A DNA stretch of 64,000 bases from Parvibaculum sp046297875. Its GTDB lineage: Bacteria > Pseudomonadota > Alphaproteobacteria > Parvibaculales > Parvibaculaceae. The position numbers and the translations under genes were made by a program. The stretch lies in NCBI RefSeq assembly GCF_046297875.1, contig NZ_JBKBHD010000001.1, positions 2,046,001-2,110,000 on the forward strand, read 5' to 3'. Positions 52,571-61,338 of this stretch are shown piece after piece; within the stretch, counting starts at the first letter, position 1, and every line of letters begins with the position of its first letter. The notes beneath the pieces are model-generated. The model was given only the letters and a program-made list of their open reading frames with translations. It was not told where the DNA came from and searched no databases.

Positions 52571-53827
52571 TTACATGCAGCCGCAGCCGCCGATATGGGC
52601 GAGGCCGTTCGGATCAAAGGCGGCGGCAACGGAGCGGGCAGATGCATCCGCCGTGGCGGCGAAATCGGCCTTTGCCTGTTCGCGCATGCCGGCGTCCATC
52701 ATGAAATCGATCGCGGTCATGGCGAGCGCCTTGGCGCCGTCGAGGCAGGCCTTGTCGCCGAGATCGGACGCCGCCCATTTCGCGAATTCCGGGTTGTGGA
52801 TCACGACATGAGGGGGCGCGGAGGCGATCATCGGATGGATGGACGGCACGCGATGGCTGATATTGCCCATGTCTGTGCTGCCCGATGAGCCTGCCGGCAT
52901 TTTCGACAGCGGGAAGAAATCGCGGCCGAGCGATTTCGCATTCGCCTCATAGGCGTTGGCAAGCGGCATACTGGTCTTCAGGTCGAGATAGTCGGCCTTC
53001 GCCCATTTGATTTCCGCCGTGCAGCCGCTTGCGAGCGCGCCCGCCTCGAAGCAGGCCTGGACGCGCTTTTTCAACGGCGCGAGGTCTTCGGCATTGGCGG
53101 CGCGGACATAGAACAGCGCCATCGTCTCGTCCGGCACGATGTTGGGCGCGAGGCCGCCCTTCTTGATGATGCCGTGGATGCGCTCGGTCGGGCGGATGTG
53201 CTGGCGGAGTTGCGCAATCGCCTGATAGGCGGTGATGAGCGCGTCGAGCGCGTTCAAGCCCATATGCGGCATGGCGGAGGCGTGCGCCGAGCGGCCGTGA
53301 TAGGTGACGGCGACTTCCGAGACGCAGATGCAGGGCATGGTGACGAGGTCGACGCCTGCCGGGTGGACCATCATGGCGGCGTCGAGACGGTCGAAAGCGC
53401 CTTCCTGCGCCATGAGTTCCTTGCCGCCGCCTTGCTCCTCGGCTGGCGTGCCGAGATAGCGGACGCGGCCGGGCAGGCGGGCCCCGAGTTTCGCGAGAGC
53501 AAGAGAGGCGCCAAGGCCCGTCGTCGCGATGATGTTGTGGCCGCAGGCATGGCCGATGCCGGGAAGGGCGTCATATTCGGACAGGATCGCGACTTCAGGG
53601 CCCTTTTCGCCGAAGCTCGATGCATAGGCGGTGGGGAGGCCGAAGGCGCCTCGCGTGACGGGAAGGTCTGCGCGATCGAGCGCGGCGGTGAGGATGCGTG
53701 CTGCCTCATGCTCGTGGAACGCGAGTTCGGGCTTGCCGTGGATCTCGTGGCTCACGGCGAGGAGGTCCGCCGACATGGCGTCGATCGTATCGCAGACTTC
53801 GCGCTTCAGGGCGGCGGCATCGGTCAT
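52571..53827 (-). CDS. M20 family amidohydrolase
   Basis: A 418-residue metallohydrolase: SEYDALPGIGHACGHNIIAT (metal Asp and His), PAEEQGGGKELM (Glu pair) and VTYHGRSAHASAMPHMG. This is the M20 aminoacylase/hippurate-hydrolase or aminobenzoyl-glutamate type. It cleaves an N-acyl or amide bond. The C-terminus ends in Cys-Gly-Cys-Met. GGGGAGAG lies before the ATG. Confidence 0.88.
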   Translation of the reverse strand: MTDAAALKREVCDTIDAMSADLLAVSHEIHGKPELAFHEHEAARILTAALDRADLPVTRGAFGLPTAYASSFGEKGPEVAILSEYDALPGIGHACGHNIIATTGLGASLALAKLGARLPGRVRYLGTPAEEQGGGKELMAQEGAFDRLDAAMMVHPAGVDLVTMPCICVSEVAVTYHGRSAHASAMPHMGLNALDALITAYQAIAQLRQHIRPTERIHGIIKKGGLAPNIVPDETMALFYVRAANAEDLAPLKKRVQACFEAGALASGCTAEIKWAKADYLDLKTSMPLANAYEANAKSLGRDFFPLSKMPAGSSGSTDMGNISHRVPSIHPMIASAPPHVVIHNPEFAKWAASDLGDKACLDGAKALAMTAIDFMMDAGMREQAKADFAATADASARSVAAAFDPNGLAHIGGCGCM

Positions 53828-53902
53828 GGTTCTCTCCCCGTGTTTCCGCTTAGCCTAGACTGCGAAGCGTGTATTTTCCAGCCGAAGCGGAAAGTGGAGC
53901 GG

Positions 53903-54652
53903 ATGGAGCATTTCATTTCCCATGACGGCTTGAAGATCACCTACCGGGTGGAGGGCGAGGGGAGCCCGGTCATGCTCGCACATGGCTTTGCCTCCACCCA
54001 TGAAGCGAACTGGGTGGCGACGGGATGGACGAAGGCGCTGGTCGAGGCCGGCTACTGCGCCATCCTGCCGGACATGCGCGGGCATGGCGAAAGCGGCAAG
54101 AGCCATGAGAAGGCGGACTATACGCTCTCCACGATGGCGGCTGATCTTGTTGCACTGCTCGATTATCTGGGCGAGCCGGGCGCTGACCTGATGGGCTATT
54201 CGATGGGCGCGATGGTGGCGCTGGTCGCGGCGATGGAAGCGCCGGAGCGGTTCGACCGGATCGTGGCGGCGGGCGTCGGTGCGCGGCTGCTCGATCCCGA
54301 CCGCGATCCCGGCCCGGTGATCGAGGCGCTGCTGGCGGACGATCCCTCAAGTGTGACGGATGCGGGCGCGCGCGGATTTCGCGTATTCGCCGATCAGAAC
54401 GGGCAGGACAGGCATGCGCTTGCGGCTTGTTTCGAGGCGGTACGCGCGCCGTTTCCGGTTGATGGATTGGCACGGATCAAGCGGCCGGTGCTTGTGGTGG
54501 CGGGCGAAACGGACATGCTGGCCGGTGCGGCGAGCCCGCTCGCCGAACGGATACCAGGTGCACGCGTCTTCACTGTGCCGAAGCGCGACCACATGAAGAC
54601 GGTGGGGGACAGGGCTTACAAGCAGGCAGTGCTGGCGTTTCTGGGGGAGTGA
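53903..54652 (+). CDS. Alpha/beta hydrolase, paralogue 2
   Basis: A 249-residue alpha/beta hydrolase close to the one at 50346: VMLAHGFASTHEANW, DMRGHGESGKSHEKADYT and the nucleophile in DLMGYSMGAMVALVAAME; the final His is in VPKRDHMKTVG. The ATG at 53903 follows GGAG. It is divergent from the M20 gene. Substrate unknown. Confidence 0.85.
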   Translation: MEHFISHDGLKITYRVEGEGSPVMLAHGFASTHEANWVATGWTKALVEAGYCAILPDMRGHGESGKSHEKADYTLSTMAADLVALLDYLGEPGADLMGYSMGAMVALVAAMEAPERFDRIVAAGVGARLLDPDRDPGPVIEALLADDPSSVTDAGARGFRVFADQNGQDRHALAACFEAVRAPFPVDGLARIKRPVLVVAGETDMLAGAASPLAERIPGARVFTVPKRDHMKTVGDRAYKQAVLAFLGE

Positions 54653-54679
54653 GTAGCGGCTGAGGCACTAGATAAAATC

Positions 54680-54708
54680 GTCATGGCCCGGACAAGCCGG
54701 GCCATGAC
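54680..54708. repeat. REP-like palindrome, single unit
   Basis: GTCATGGCCCGG and CCGGGCCATGAC are perfect 12-bp arms around ACAAG, followed by TTTGTTTTT. It lies between convergent genes and may also terminate transcription. The unit is identical to one half of the element at 30778. Confidence 0.85.
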
Positions 54709-54734
54709 AAGTTTGTTTTTGGAGTTTTCAGGTC

Positions 54735-55526
54735 TTAACGCGCCGTCAGCGGGGCGAAGCCGAGATGCATCCCCGCATCGGTGATGAGGGTTTCGCCGGT
54801 GATGTGGTCGGAGCCTTCGCCGCAGAAGAAGACGACGGCGGTGGCGATGTCTTCGGGCGTTCCGGCGCGGCCGAGCGGTGTCGACTGTTCCTGCTGGCGC
54901 TTGATGCCTTCAAAGGTCTGCTGGCCGAAGCGATCCGAGAACCAGCGCGTACCGATGAAACCGGGGCAGACGGCATTGACGCGGATCTTCGGCGCCAGCG
55001 AGCGGGCAAGCGAGAGCGTCATGGTGTTGAGTGCGCCCTTCGACGCCGCATAGGCGACCGAAGAGCCAATGCCGGTGACGCCTGCGATGGACGAGACGTT
55101 TACAACCGAGCCCTTGCCAGCCTCTTTCATATGCGGCGCGCAGGCGCGGATCATCTGATAGGCGCCGACGACATTCACCTTGTAGATCCAGAGGAAGTCT
55201 TCGGCGTTCAGCTCGTCAAGCTCGGCATGGTTGGCGAATTTCGTGCCGCCGGCATTGTTCACCAGCACATCGACGCGGCCCCATTTCTTCACCGTCTCAT
55301 CGACGATGCGGCGGCAGTCGGCGTCTTCGCCGACATCGCCCTGGGCGAGGATCGCCTCGACGCCCTTCGCCTGACAGGCGGCAAGCGTTTCCTTCGCTTC
55401 CTTTTCGCTCTTCGTATAGTTGATGACGACATTGCAGCCCTTGTCCGCAAGCTGCAGTGCGACGGCGGCGCCAAGCCCGGTGGCAGAGCCTGTGACGATG
55501 GCGACCTTGTTCTTGAGCGACGACAT
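54735..55526 (-). CDS. Short-chain dehydrogenase/reductase, SDR-1
   Basis: A 263-residue SDR: cofactor motif VTGSATGLGAAVALQL, NNAGG, catalytic Ser and Tyr-x-x-x-Lys in VNVSSIAGVT and YAASKGALN, and the GVCPG-like NAVCPGFIGT. It reduces or oxidises a carbonyl or alcohol with NAD(P). Substrate unknown. Confidence 0.88.
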   Translation of the reverse strand: MSSLKNKVAIVTGSATGLGAAVALQLADKGCNVVINYTKSEKEAKETLAACQAKGVEAILAQGDVGEDADCRRIVDETVKKWGRVDVLVNNAGGTKFANHAELDELNAEDFLWIYKVNVVGAYQMIRACAPHMKEAGKGSVVNVSSIAGVTGIGSSVAYAASKGALNTMTLSLARSLAPKIRVNAVCPGFIGTRWFSDRFGQQTFEGIKRQQEQSTPLGRAGTPEDIATAVVFFCGEGSDHITGETLITDAGMHLGFAPLTAR

Positions 55527-55592
55527 GACGTATCTCCCCTGATGAATTTTGAGGGGAGTGTAGCGGGCGCGGATGCCAGACCCAAACGGAGA

Positions 55593-55961
55593 TCAGCGTG
55601 GGCCGGGCTCGGGCGGATTGCGGAAGGCGGCGAGGATCAGCCGGTCGTTCAGCCGGTCGCGCCGGGCGGGCGGCGTTTTGAGGTCAATCGAGACAGTGAG
55701 GCCGTCATGGCGCATGGCGCGGCCGCGGGCGAAGCCGACGCCCGGCACTTCGAGCGCCACATCCGCGCCGATGGCAGGGAGCGGCGAGGCTTCGACGATG
55801 GCGCCCGTGGCGGACATTTCATGGATCAGGCATTCGGCATCGACACCGGCAAAGACGATGCGGCCCTCAATGCGCGTGGCGATGCGGCGGAAGCGGCGGC
55901 GTTCCGCATCCGTCTGATTTTCCTGGGTGTTTTCCGGTCCAGCTTCGGACGGTATGGCCAT
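55593..55961 (-). CDS. PilZ domain protein
   Basis: A 122-residue protein with RRRFRRIATRIEGRIVFAG supplying the RxxxR motif of PilZ and HEMSATGAIVEA in place of the canonical (D/N)xSxxG. The acidic position is Glu rather than Asp or Asn, so c-di-GMP binding is plausible but altered. Such single-domain proteins often adjust motility or envelope functions. It sits between two SDR genes. Confidence 0.82.
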   Translation of the reverse strand: MAIPSEAGPENTQENQTDAERRRFRRIATRIEGRIVFAGVDAECLIHEMSATGAIVEASPLPAIGADVALEVPGVGFARGRAMRHDGLTVSIDLKTPPARRDRLNDRLILAAFRNPPEPGPR

Positions 55962-56029
55962 GAGAAGCGCCTCCAGCCCGGAGGCTAGAGGCGAGAGATT
56001 GCCAAACCCTTGATGCGGACCGGCGAGGC

Positions 56030-56893
56030 CTAGGCCGGTTTCCGCTGGTCTTCCGGCAGGGCGGCGAGGAAATCGCCGATCACCTTCTCAAAGTCGATGC
56101 GCTTGCCGAGCGTGGCCATCGGGCCTGCGGTCAGCGCGCCGTCGACTGCGATGGTCTGGCCGTTGACAAAGGTGGACTCGTCGCTTGCAAGGAAGAGGGC
56201 GGCATTGGCGATGTCTTCCGGCAGACCCGAGCGCGGCGTCGGCTGGATTTTCGCCAGATGCGTCTTCATCACTTCGGCGAACTGGTCCGCCACCTGCGTG
56301 CCGAGGCCGAGGCCGGAGCCGAAGATCGAGGTGGCGATGCCGCCGGGGCAGATCGCATTGGAGCGCACGAAGAAGGGCGCGAGTTCGAGCGCGGCGCAGC
56401 GCGAGAAGTGATGCACGGCTGCCTTGCAGGCGGAATAGACGAGAGGGCCATAGCCCGCCTGGAGGCCGGCGACGGAGGCCGTCGAGATGATCGAACCCGA
56501 TTGCTGCGCCTTCATGTGAGGTACGGCATATTTGTAGCCGAGGACGACGCCCTTCAGCAGCACGCCGACGGTTTCGTCGAAACCGTTCATGTCTATCTCG
56601 GCGAGTTCGCCGCCGACGCCGCCATAGCCCGCATTGTTGAAGAGGATGTCGAGCTTGCCGAATTTCTTCACCGTGTGGTCGACGAGGTTTTTCACTTCGT
56701 CTTCATGGGCGACATTGGTGCGGCAATAGGAGAAGGCGGCGCCGAGTTCGCGCTCCATCGCTTCGCCCTTGTGGTCCTGCAGGTCGGCGGCGACGACTTT
56801 CGCGCCTTCCTTCAGGAAGAGATCGACCGTGCCGCGGCCAATGCCGCTGGTGCCGCCGGTGATGATGGCGACCTTGCCGTCGAGACGTCCCAT
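56030..56893 (-). CDS. Short-chain dehydrogenase/reductase, SDR-2
   Basis: A 287-residue SDR with ITGGTSGIGRGTVDLFLKEG, NNAGYGG, and YSACKAAVHH for the catalytic Tyr and Lys. The ATG at 56893 (MGRLDGKVAIIT) follows GGAG; longer readings start in non-conserved sequence. The downstream tail after the fold is short. Substrate unknown. Confidence 0.88.
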   Translation of the reverse strand: MGRLDGKVAIITGGTSGIGRGTVDLFLKEGAKVVAADLQDHKGEAMERELGAAFSYCRTNVAHEDEVKNLVDHTVKKFGKLDILFNNAGYGGVGGELAEIDMNGFDETVGVLLKGVVLGYKYAVPHMKAQQSGSIISTASVAGLQAGYGPLVYSACKAAVHHFSRCAALELAPFFVRSNAICPGGIATSIFGSGLGLGTQVADQFAEVMKTHLAKIQPTPRSGLPEDIANAALFLASDESTFVNGQTIAVDGALTAGPMATLGKRIDFEKVIGDFLAALPEDQRKPA

Positions 56894-56916
56894 GATGTTT
56901 CTCCTTGTTTGAATTC

Positions 56917-57690
56917 TTATTTGCCCTTGAAGGCGGGCTTTCTTTTTTCCATGAAGGCGGCGCGGCCTTCCTTGTAGTCGTCGCTGGCGAAGCAGCGGGC
57001 GATGAGCGCGTCGCATTTTTCAGCGTCGAAGTTGCCCGGCGCTTTCGCGAATTCATCCACCACCTGCTTGGCGGTGTTGACGGTCATGGGCGCGTTTTCG
57101 GCGATGAGAGCGCAGTAATCCCGAACGAAATTCTCCAGTGCCTCTTTCGTCGTCACGCGGTTGACGAGGCCCATCGCCAGCGCTTCGTCATGCGTGAAGC
57201 GGCGGGCGGTGAAGAAAATTTCCTTGGCGAAGGAGGGACCGACGACATTCACGAGGCGGCCGGTGCCCGAAGCGCCATAGGCGAGACCGAGTTTCGCGGC
57301 GGGGATGCCGAAAGTGGAGCCTTCGGCGGCGATGCGCATATCGCAGGACAGTGCGATGCCGAGACCGCCGCCGATGCAGAAGCCGTCGATCATGGCGATG
57401 GTGGGTTTCTGCGCTTCGGTGATGGCATTGAAGGCGCGCTCGGTCGCTGCTTCATAGGCGAGGATGCCTTCCGCCGTGGAGCGGCTTTCGCCGAATTGCG
57501 AGATGTCGGCGCCAGCGACGAAGGCGCGATCGCCCGCGCCCGTCAGCACGATGACGCGGATTTCCTGGTCGGCATCGAAAGCGGAGAGGATCTCCGGCAC
57601 GGCCTCCCACATGTCGAGGCTGACGGCATTCAGCCGCTCGGGATTGTTGAAGATCATCCAACCGATCGCGCCGTCCTTCTTCGCGATCAT
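56917..57690 (-). CDS. Enoyl-CoA hydratase/isomerase family protein (second copy)
   Basis: A 257-residue crotonase: GWMIFNNPERLNAVSLDMWE, FVAGADISQFGE and FCIGGGLGIALSCDMRIAAE (oxyanion segments). Only the ATG at 57690 gives a family-like N-terminus; a TTG at 57717 is an alternative. The frame stays open further upstream only because it reads through a REP-like element. It is 23 bases upstream of SDR-2 in the same direction. Confidence 0.85.
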   Translation of the reverse strand: MIAKKDGAIGWMIFNNPERLNAVSLDMWEAVPEILSAFDADQEIRVIVLTGAGDRAFVAGADISQFGESRSTAEGILAYEAATERAFNAITEAQKPTIAMIDGFCIGGGLGIALSCDMRIAAEGSTFGIPAAKLGLAYGASGTGRLVNVVGPSFAKEIFFTARRFTHDEALAMGLVNRVTTKEALENFVRDYCALIAENAPMTVNTAKQVVDEFAKAPGNFDAEKCDALIARCFASDDYKEGRAAFMEKRKPAFKGK

Positions 57691-57793
57691 GCGGGGGGTG
57701 GGGGAGGCAATCGTCAAAGGTCTGTTCCGGCCAGAGTTTCTGCTGCCGACTGGGATACAGGCGGGGCGGGGTGCTGGCAACAACCTAACAGAA

Positions 57794-57880
57794 GTCATTG
57801 CCGGGCTTGACCCGGCAATCCAGAGCGGGATGGCATGGGGCACGAGGCCCTTGGATGCCCGGGTCAAGCCCGGGCATGAC
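57794..57880. repeat. REP-like composite palindromic element, copy 4
   Basis: ATTGCCGGG-N5-CCCGGCAAT and ATGCCCGGG-N5-CCCGGGCAT are joined by a spacer, with GTCA and TGAC at the outer ends. Same architecture as the copies at 30778 and 48100. It lies between the sulfatase and the crotonase genes. Confidence 0.8.
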
Positions 57881-57889
57881 AACCTTGTT

Positions 57890-59428
57890 TCAAACCGGCG
57901 CGACGCATTCGAGGCGGGGCGTACGGGCGGGGGGCTCGGCGTCTTTCAGGTCGGCGAGAAGGTCCGATTTCAGCTTCGCATAGGCCGGGTCGTTCCAGAG
58001 GTTGCGGAACTGCTGCGGGTCTTCCTTGTGGTCGTAAAGCTCGCCCTCGGTGCCGTCATAGATCGTGCCAGGGAGATAGGCGGTGATGGTGTAGCCGTCG
58101 CGATAGATGGTGCGGAGCACCACCGTCGTGCCATCGACATGCTGGCAGTCCCATTCGGTGAAGACGCGTTCGCGCTTCTGCTTTTCGGCCTCCGCTTCCG
58201 ATTTCGGCATGGGCTTTCCCTGCATCCATTCGGGCACGGGCAGACCTGCGATCTCGCAGAAGGTGGGCGCGAGGTCGACCTGACCAACGGGCTTGCCGAC
58301 AGTGGCGGGCGAAATCTTCGCCGATTTCGCGGGACGCCAGATCATCGGCAGGCGCATCAGCGCATCGACGTGATAGGGCCCCTTGAAGAGCAGGCCGAAT
58401 TCGCCCTGGAATTCGCCGTGATCGGTGGTGAAGACGACATCGACATCGTCGCCCCAGCCGCGCTTTTCGACATAGGCCATGACTTTCGCAATGGCCTCGT
58501 CGATCAGTTCGTTCTCGACATGGGTGAAGGCGTTGATCTCCTGCACCTGATCGGCGGTCATGTCGCATGCGCGGAATTCCGGCGGCGCCTCGAAATTCGT
58601 GACGCGCTCGCCCTTGTACCATTCCATCCAGTGGCGGGGCTTGTCGGCCAGCATCTTCTCGATCTTGTCCTTCGAGCCCGGATAGAACTCGGGCAGCGGC
58701 GTGTCGCGCCAGGGATGGCGGTGCAGCTCGGATTGCGGCGGGTCCCAGGGGTGGTGCGGATCGGGGAAGCTCATCCAGCAGAACCAGTCGTCATTCGCGC
58801 CGACTGAGCCCAGCCAATCGATGGTGCGGTCTGCCACCCAGTCGGTGTGGTAGTGCTCGCGGCTCACGGGATTGAAATGCACCTGACAGGCGCCGGTATC
58901 GCCGCCGCCGGCCGCATTCACCTGAAACTTCTCGTTGAGGTTCTGGTAGAAATAGCCGAAGGCGTCGGGATCGTTCTTCCTGATCCATTCGGCGTAATGG
59001 AGGATGAGCGGCGAGTGCGTCGCAAGCTCCATATAGTCGAAGCCGCGATGAGGCCCGTGCTCGCCCTTGCGCGCCATCTGGCTTTCATAGAATTGCTGCT
59101 TCGGGTCGATGAAGGGCTCGAAATGCGCCTTGCCGATGAGCGCTGTCTTGTAGCCCGCCTTGTCATGCAGATATTTCGCGACGGAGGGCGCATCTTCCGG
59201 CAGCGGCACGCCGTTCATCCAGACGCCATGCGTCGAGACATACTGGCCCGTTATCATGGTCGAGCGGGCCGGCATGCAGACGACATTCTGGTTATGCGCG
59301 CGGGTGTAGTTGATGCCATTTGCGGCAAGCGCGTCGATGGCGGGGGTCTTCGCGATCTTCTGGCCGTTCGCGCCGATGGCGTCGAAGCGCATCTGGTCGG
59401 TGGTGATGAAAAGGATCTTCCGGCCCAT
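57890..59428 (-). CDS. Type I sulfatase (formylglycine-dependent)
   Basis: A 512-residue sulfatase of the alkaline phosphatase superfamily: N-terminal LFITTDQMRFDAIGANG, and the modification site CMPAR at C51 (consensus C-x-P-x-R), where Cys becomes formylglycine. Metal residues include the late TTDHGEFQGEFGLLF segment. No signal peptide is seen, so it may be cytoplasmic. It is similar to choline- and aryl-sulfatases; the substrate is not known. Confidence 0.88.
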   Translation of the reverse strand: MGRKILFITTDQMRFDAIGANGQKIAKTPAIDALAANGINYTRAHNQNVVCMPARSTMITGQYVSTHGVWMNGVPLPEDAPSVAKYLHDKAGYKTALIGKAHFEPFIDPKQQFYESQMARKGEHGPHRGFDYMELATHSPLILHYAEWIRKNDPDAFGYFYQNLNEKFQVNAAGGGDTGACQVHFNPVSREHYHTDWVADRTIDWLGSVGANDDWFCWMSFPDPHHPWDPPQSELHRHPWRDTPLPEFYPGSKDKIEKMLADKPRHWMEWYKGERVTNFEAPPEFRACDMTADQVQEINAFTHVENELIDEAIAKVMAYVEKRGWGDDVDVVFTTDHGEFQGEFGLLFKGPYHVDALMRLPMIWRPAKSAKISPATVGKPVGQVDLAPTFCEIAGLPVPEWMQGKPMPKSEAEAEKQKRERVFTEWDCQHVDGTTVVLRTIYRDGYTITAYLPGTIYDGTEGELYDHKEDPQQFRNLWNDPAYAKLKSDLLADLKDAEPPARTPRLECVAPV

Positions 59429-59527
59429 GCGTCACTCCCTCGCGCCCGCGTTTTAATGTTATCCATTAATTTTACAAGGAAAGGCGCGGCAGGGCAAGGA
59501 TGGAGGGGCGGTCAGGGAGAAAGGGTA

Positions 59528-60034
59528 TCAGCTGCACCAGCTTTCGCGACGTCCGCCACCATAGGGCCGGGCGAGGCCCTGCGCGATCAGTGTATCGGCT
59601 ACATCGCGGCCGTCCACCGTGACGCGGGCGAGCGTGCGGCCATAGCGGTCTGTGCCCTGGCGCTGGAGTTCGACATTGCCGCGGGCAATTTCGCCGATCA
59701 GCGCCTGTTTCGCCCGTTCGGCGGCGAGGGCTTCGAACTCGCATTCGGCGCGGTGGCCAAGCTCCGGCGTATCGAGGCCGACGATGCGGATGCGCTCTTG
59801 CCCCAAGCGGATCGTGTCGCCGTCATAAACGGAAATGGCGTAATGAAGTGCGGGCGCGGGTGGAGGACTGTCCGTGAAGATGATGGCGGCGGCAAAGGCA
59901 GCAAGCAGGAAGAGCACGAAGCCGCCATGCCGCCGGCCAAGCAGGATGGCGAGGGGCGAGGGCGGCCGCCTGCCCAGAAAAAGACGCCGCGCCTGCCGCA
60001 AGGGGCGGGTGCGGGAACCGAAACTGCCGATCAT
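59528..60034 (-). CDS. Membrane-anchored thermonuclease-like protein (SNase family)
   Basis: A 168-residue protein with a basic N-terminus (residues 1-36), a transmembrane helix (~38-53, GGFVLFLLAAFAAAIIF) and an SNase-like domain: VYDGDTIRLGQERIRIVGLD and RYGRTLARVTVDGRDVADTL. These are the thermonuclease metal-binding and catalytic regions. The cytoplasmic Arg-rich head makes a type II membrane topology with the nuclease outside likely. Confidence 0.8.
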   Translation of the reverse strand: MIGSFGSRTRPLRQARRLFLGRRPPSPLAILLGRRHGGFVLFLLAAFAAAIIFTDSPPPAPALHYAISVYDGDTIRLGQERIRIVGLDTPELGHRAECEFEALAAERAKQALIGEIARGNVELQRQGTDRYGRTLARVTVDGRDVADTLIAQGLARPYGGGRRESWCS

Positions 60035-60046
60035 GGAAGGGCCGCC

Positions 60047-60244
60047 TCAGACGCTGATGTCGAGGCGCTGGCCGAGGCCTATGGGCGGGGTGGATTTGGT
60101 GACGGCCTGCGAGGCTTCCGCCAGCATGTCGATAAGCGCCTTTTCCTGCTCGTGCCCGGCGCGGATCATGGCCATCTGCATGGCCTGAGCGATCTGGCTC
60201 TGATTGGCGGCAACGGCGGCCGACGCGATACTCGAAACAGACAT
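60047..60244 (-). CDS. Small YjfB-like putative motility protein
   Basis: A 65-residue protein, MSVSSIASAAVAANQSQIAQ and a second helix with QEKALIDMLAEASQAV, matching the small YjfB-type putative motility family. Its role is unproven. It is 12 bases upstream of the nuclease gene in the same direction, and lies far from the main flagellar cluster. Confidence 0.65.
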   Translation of the reverse strand: MSVSSIASAAVAANQSQIAQAMQMAMIRAGHEQEKALIDMLAEASQAVTKSTPPIGLGQRLDISV

Positions 60245-60329
60245 GGATACCCGGACGCGATACGAGGGATTCGCGTTCAGACTAGGCGTCGGAGATTAAC
60301 GGTTGATTGCCGGATTGTGCCAAAACGGG

Positions 60330-61139
60330 TCAGCCGGCGTCCTCGCCCTTGAGGAACGAGATCATGGCGGGGAGCGCCGTTCGGTCCTGCAGCATGAAGA
60401 GGTGGCCGCCTTCGAAGAAGCGAAGTTCCGCGCCGCGGATGCGGGAGGCCATTTTCTCCTGCGTTTCGGGAAGGGCGATGCCGTCATATTTTCCGGCGCA
60501 GATGAGGGTGGGGCAGCGGATCTGATCCAGCCGGTTCCATGTGTCATGGGCGGCGCGGGCCTCGAGCTGGCGGCGGGCGCCCATCTCGCGGCCCGTTTCA
60601 TCCGCATAGGGATCATTTGCTGCGAAGGCGAGGAGCTGTTCGTAAGCATCCGGGTTTGCGGCGGCCCAGGCGGCATCGTGGCGCGTGTCGGAAATCGGGA
60701 TCATGTGGCGGGCGCGCCCCTCGCGGCTCATGCCGATCAGCGTGTGGAGCGGATATGATGCGCCGCCCGCGCCGCCGGGCGAGGTGCAGGCGAGAACGAG
60801 CCCTTCCACGACATGGGGATGATTGATCGCGAGTTCCTGCGCGACCATGCCGCCGAAGGAAACGCCGACGACGAGTGCCGAGCCCCAGCCGATGGCGGCC
60901 ATGAGGTTCACCGCATCCTCGGCATATTCGGACATGGAATAGGGGCGGTCGGGCTTTGCCGACTGGCCGAGGCCGCGCTGGTCATAGGCCAGCATGTCGA
61001 AATGTTTCGGGAAGGGGCCGTCCAACACATTGGGCCGCATCCGCAGATCGCTGCCGGTGCCGGAAATGAAAAGAAGGCGGGGGCCGCTGCCCACGCGCTC
61101 ATAGTAAATGTCGATGCTGCCTGCGGCGATGACCGGCAT
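60330..61139 (-). CDS. Alpha/beta hydrolase, paralogue 3
   Basis: A 269-residue alpha/beta hydrolase: LFISGTGSDLRMRPN, DQRGLGQSAKPDRPYSM, the nucleophile in VVGVSFGGMVAQELAINH, and the final His in FFEGGHLFML. It is of the esterase/3-oxoadipate enol-lactonase type, but the substrate is unknown. It is transcribed alone, divergent from cysE. Confidence 0.85.
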   Translation of the reverse strand: MPVIAAGSIDIYYERVGSGPRLLFISGTGSDLRMRPNVLDGPFPKHFDMLAYDQRGLGQSAKPDRPYSMSEYAEDAVNLMAAIGWGSALVVGVSFGGMVAQELAINHPHVVEGLVLACTSPGGAGGASYPLHTLIGMSREGRARHMIPISDTRHDAAWAAANPDAYEQLLAFAANDPYADETGREMGARRQLEARAAHDTWNRLDQIRCPTLICAGKYDGIALPETQEKMASRIRGAELRFFEGGHLFMLQDRTALPAMISFLKGEDAG

Positions 61140-61338
61140 TGGCCCCCCATACTCAACAAATTTCGAATCCGGCGGAGGTTAACACGAAGAAAAGTGAGTT
61201 CCCCCATTGAACTCGCTCAGGAGCGGCCCATGTGTTAGGCTTCCGGAAACCGCCGCCATGCATTTCATATGGCGGCCTTCCGCCGCGGGGTCGGCCATGA
61301 TGGCTGGGCAATCCCGGAGACAGGGCGAGGAGAGAGAC

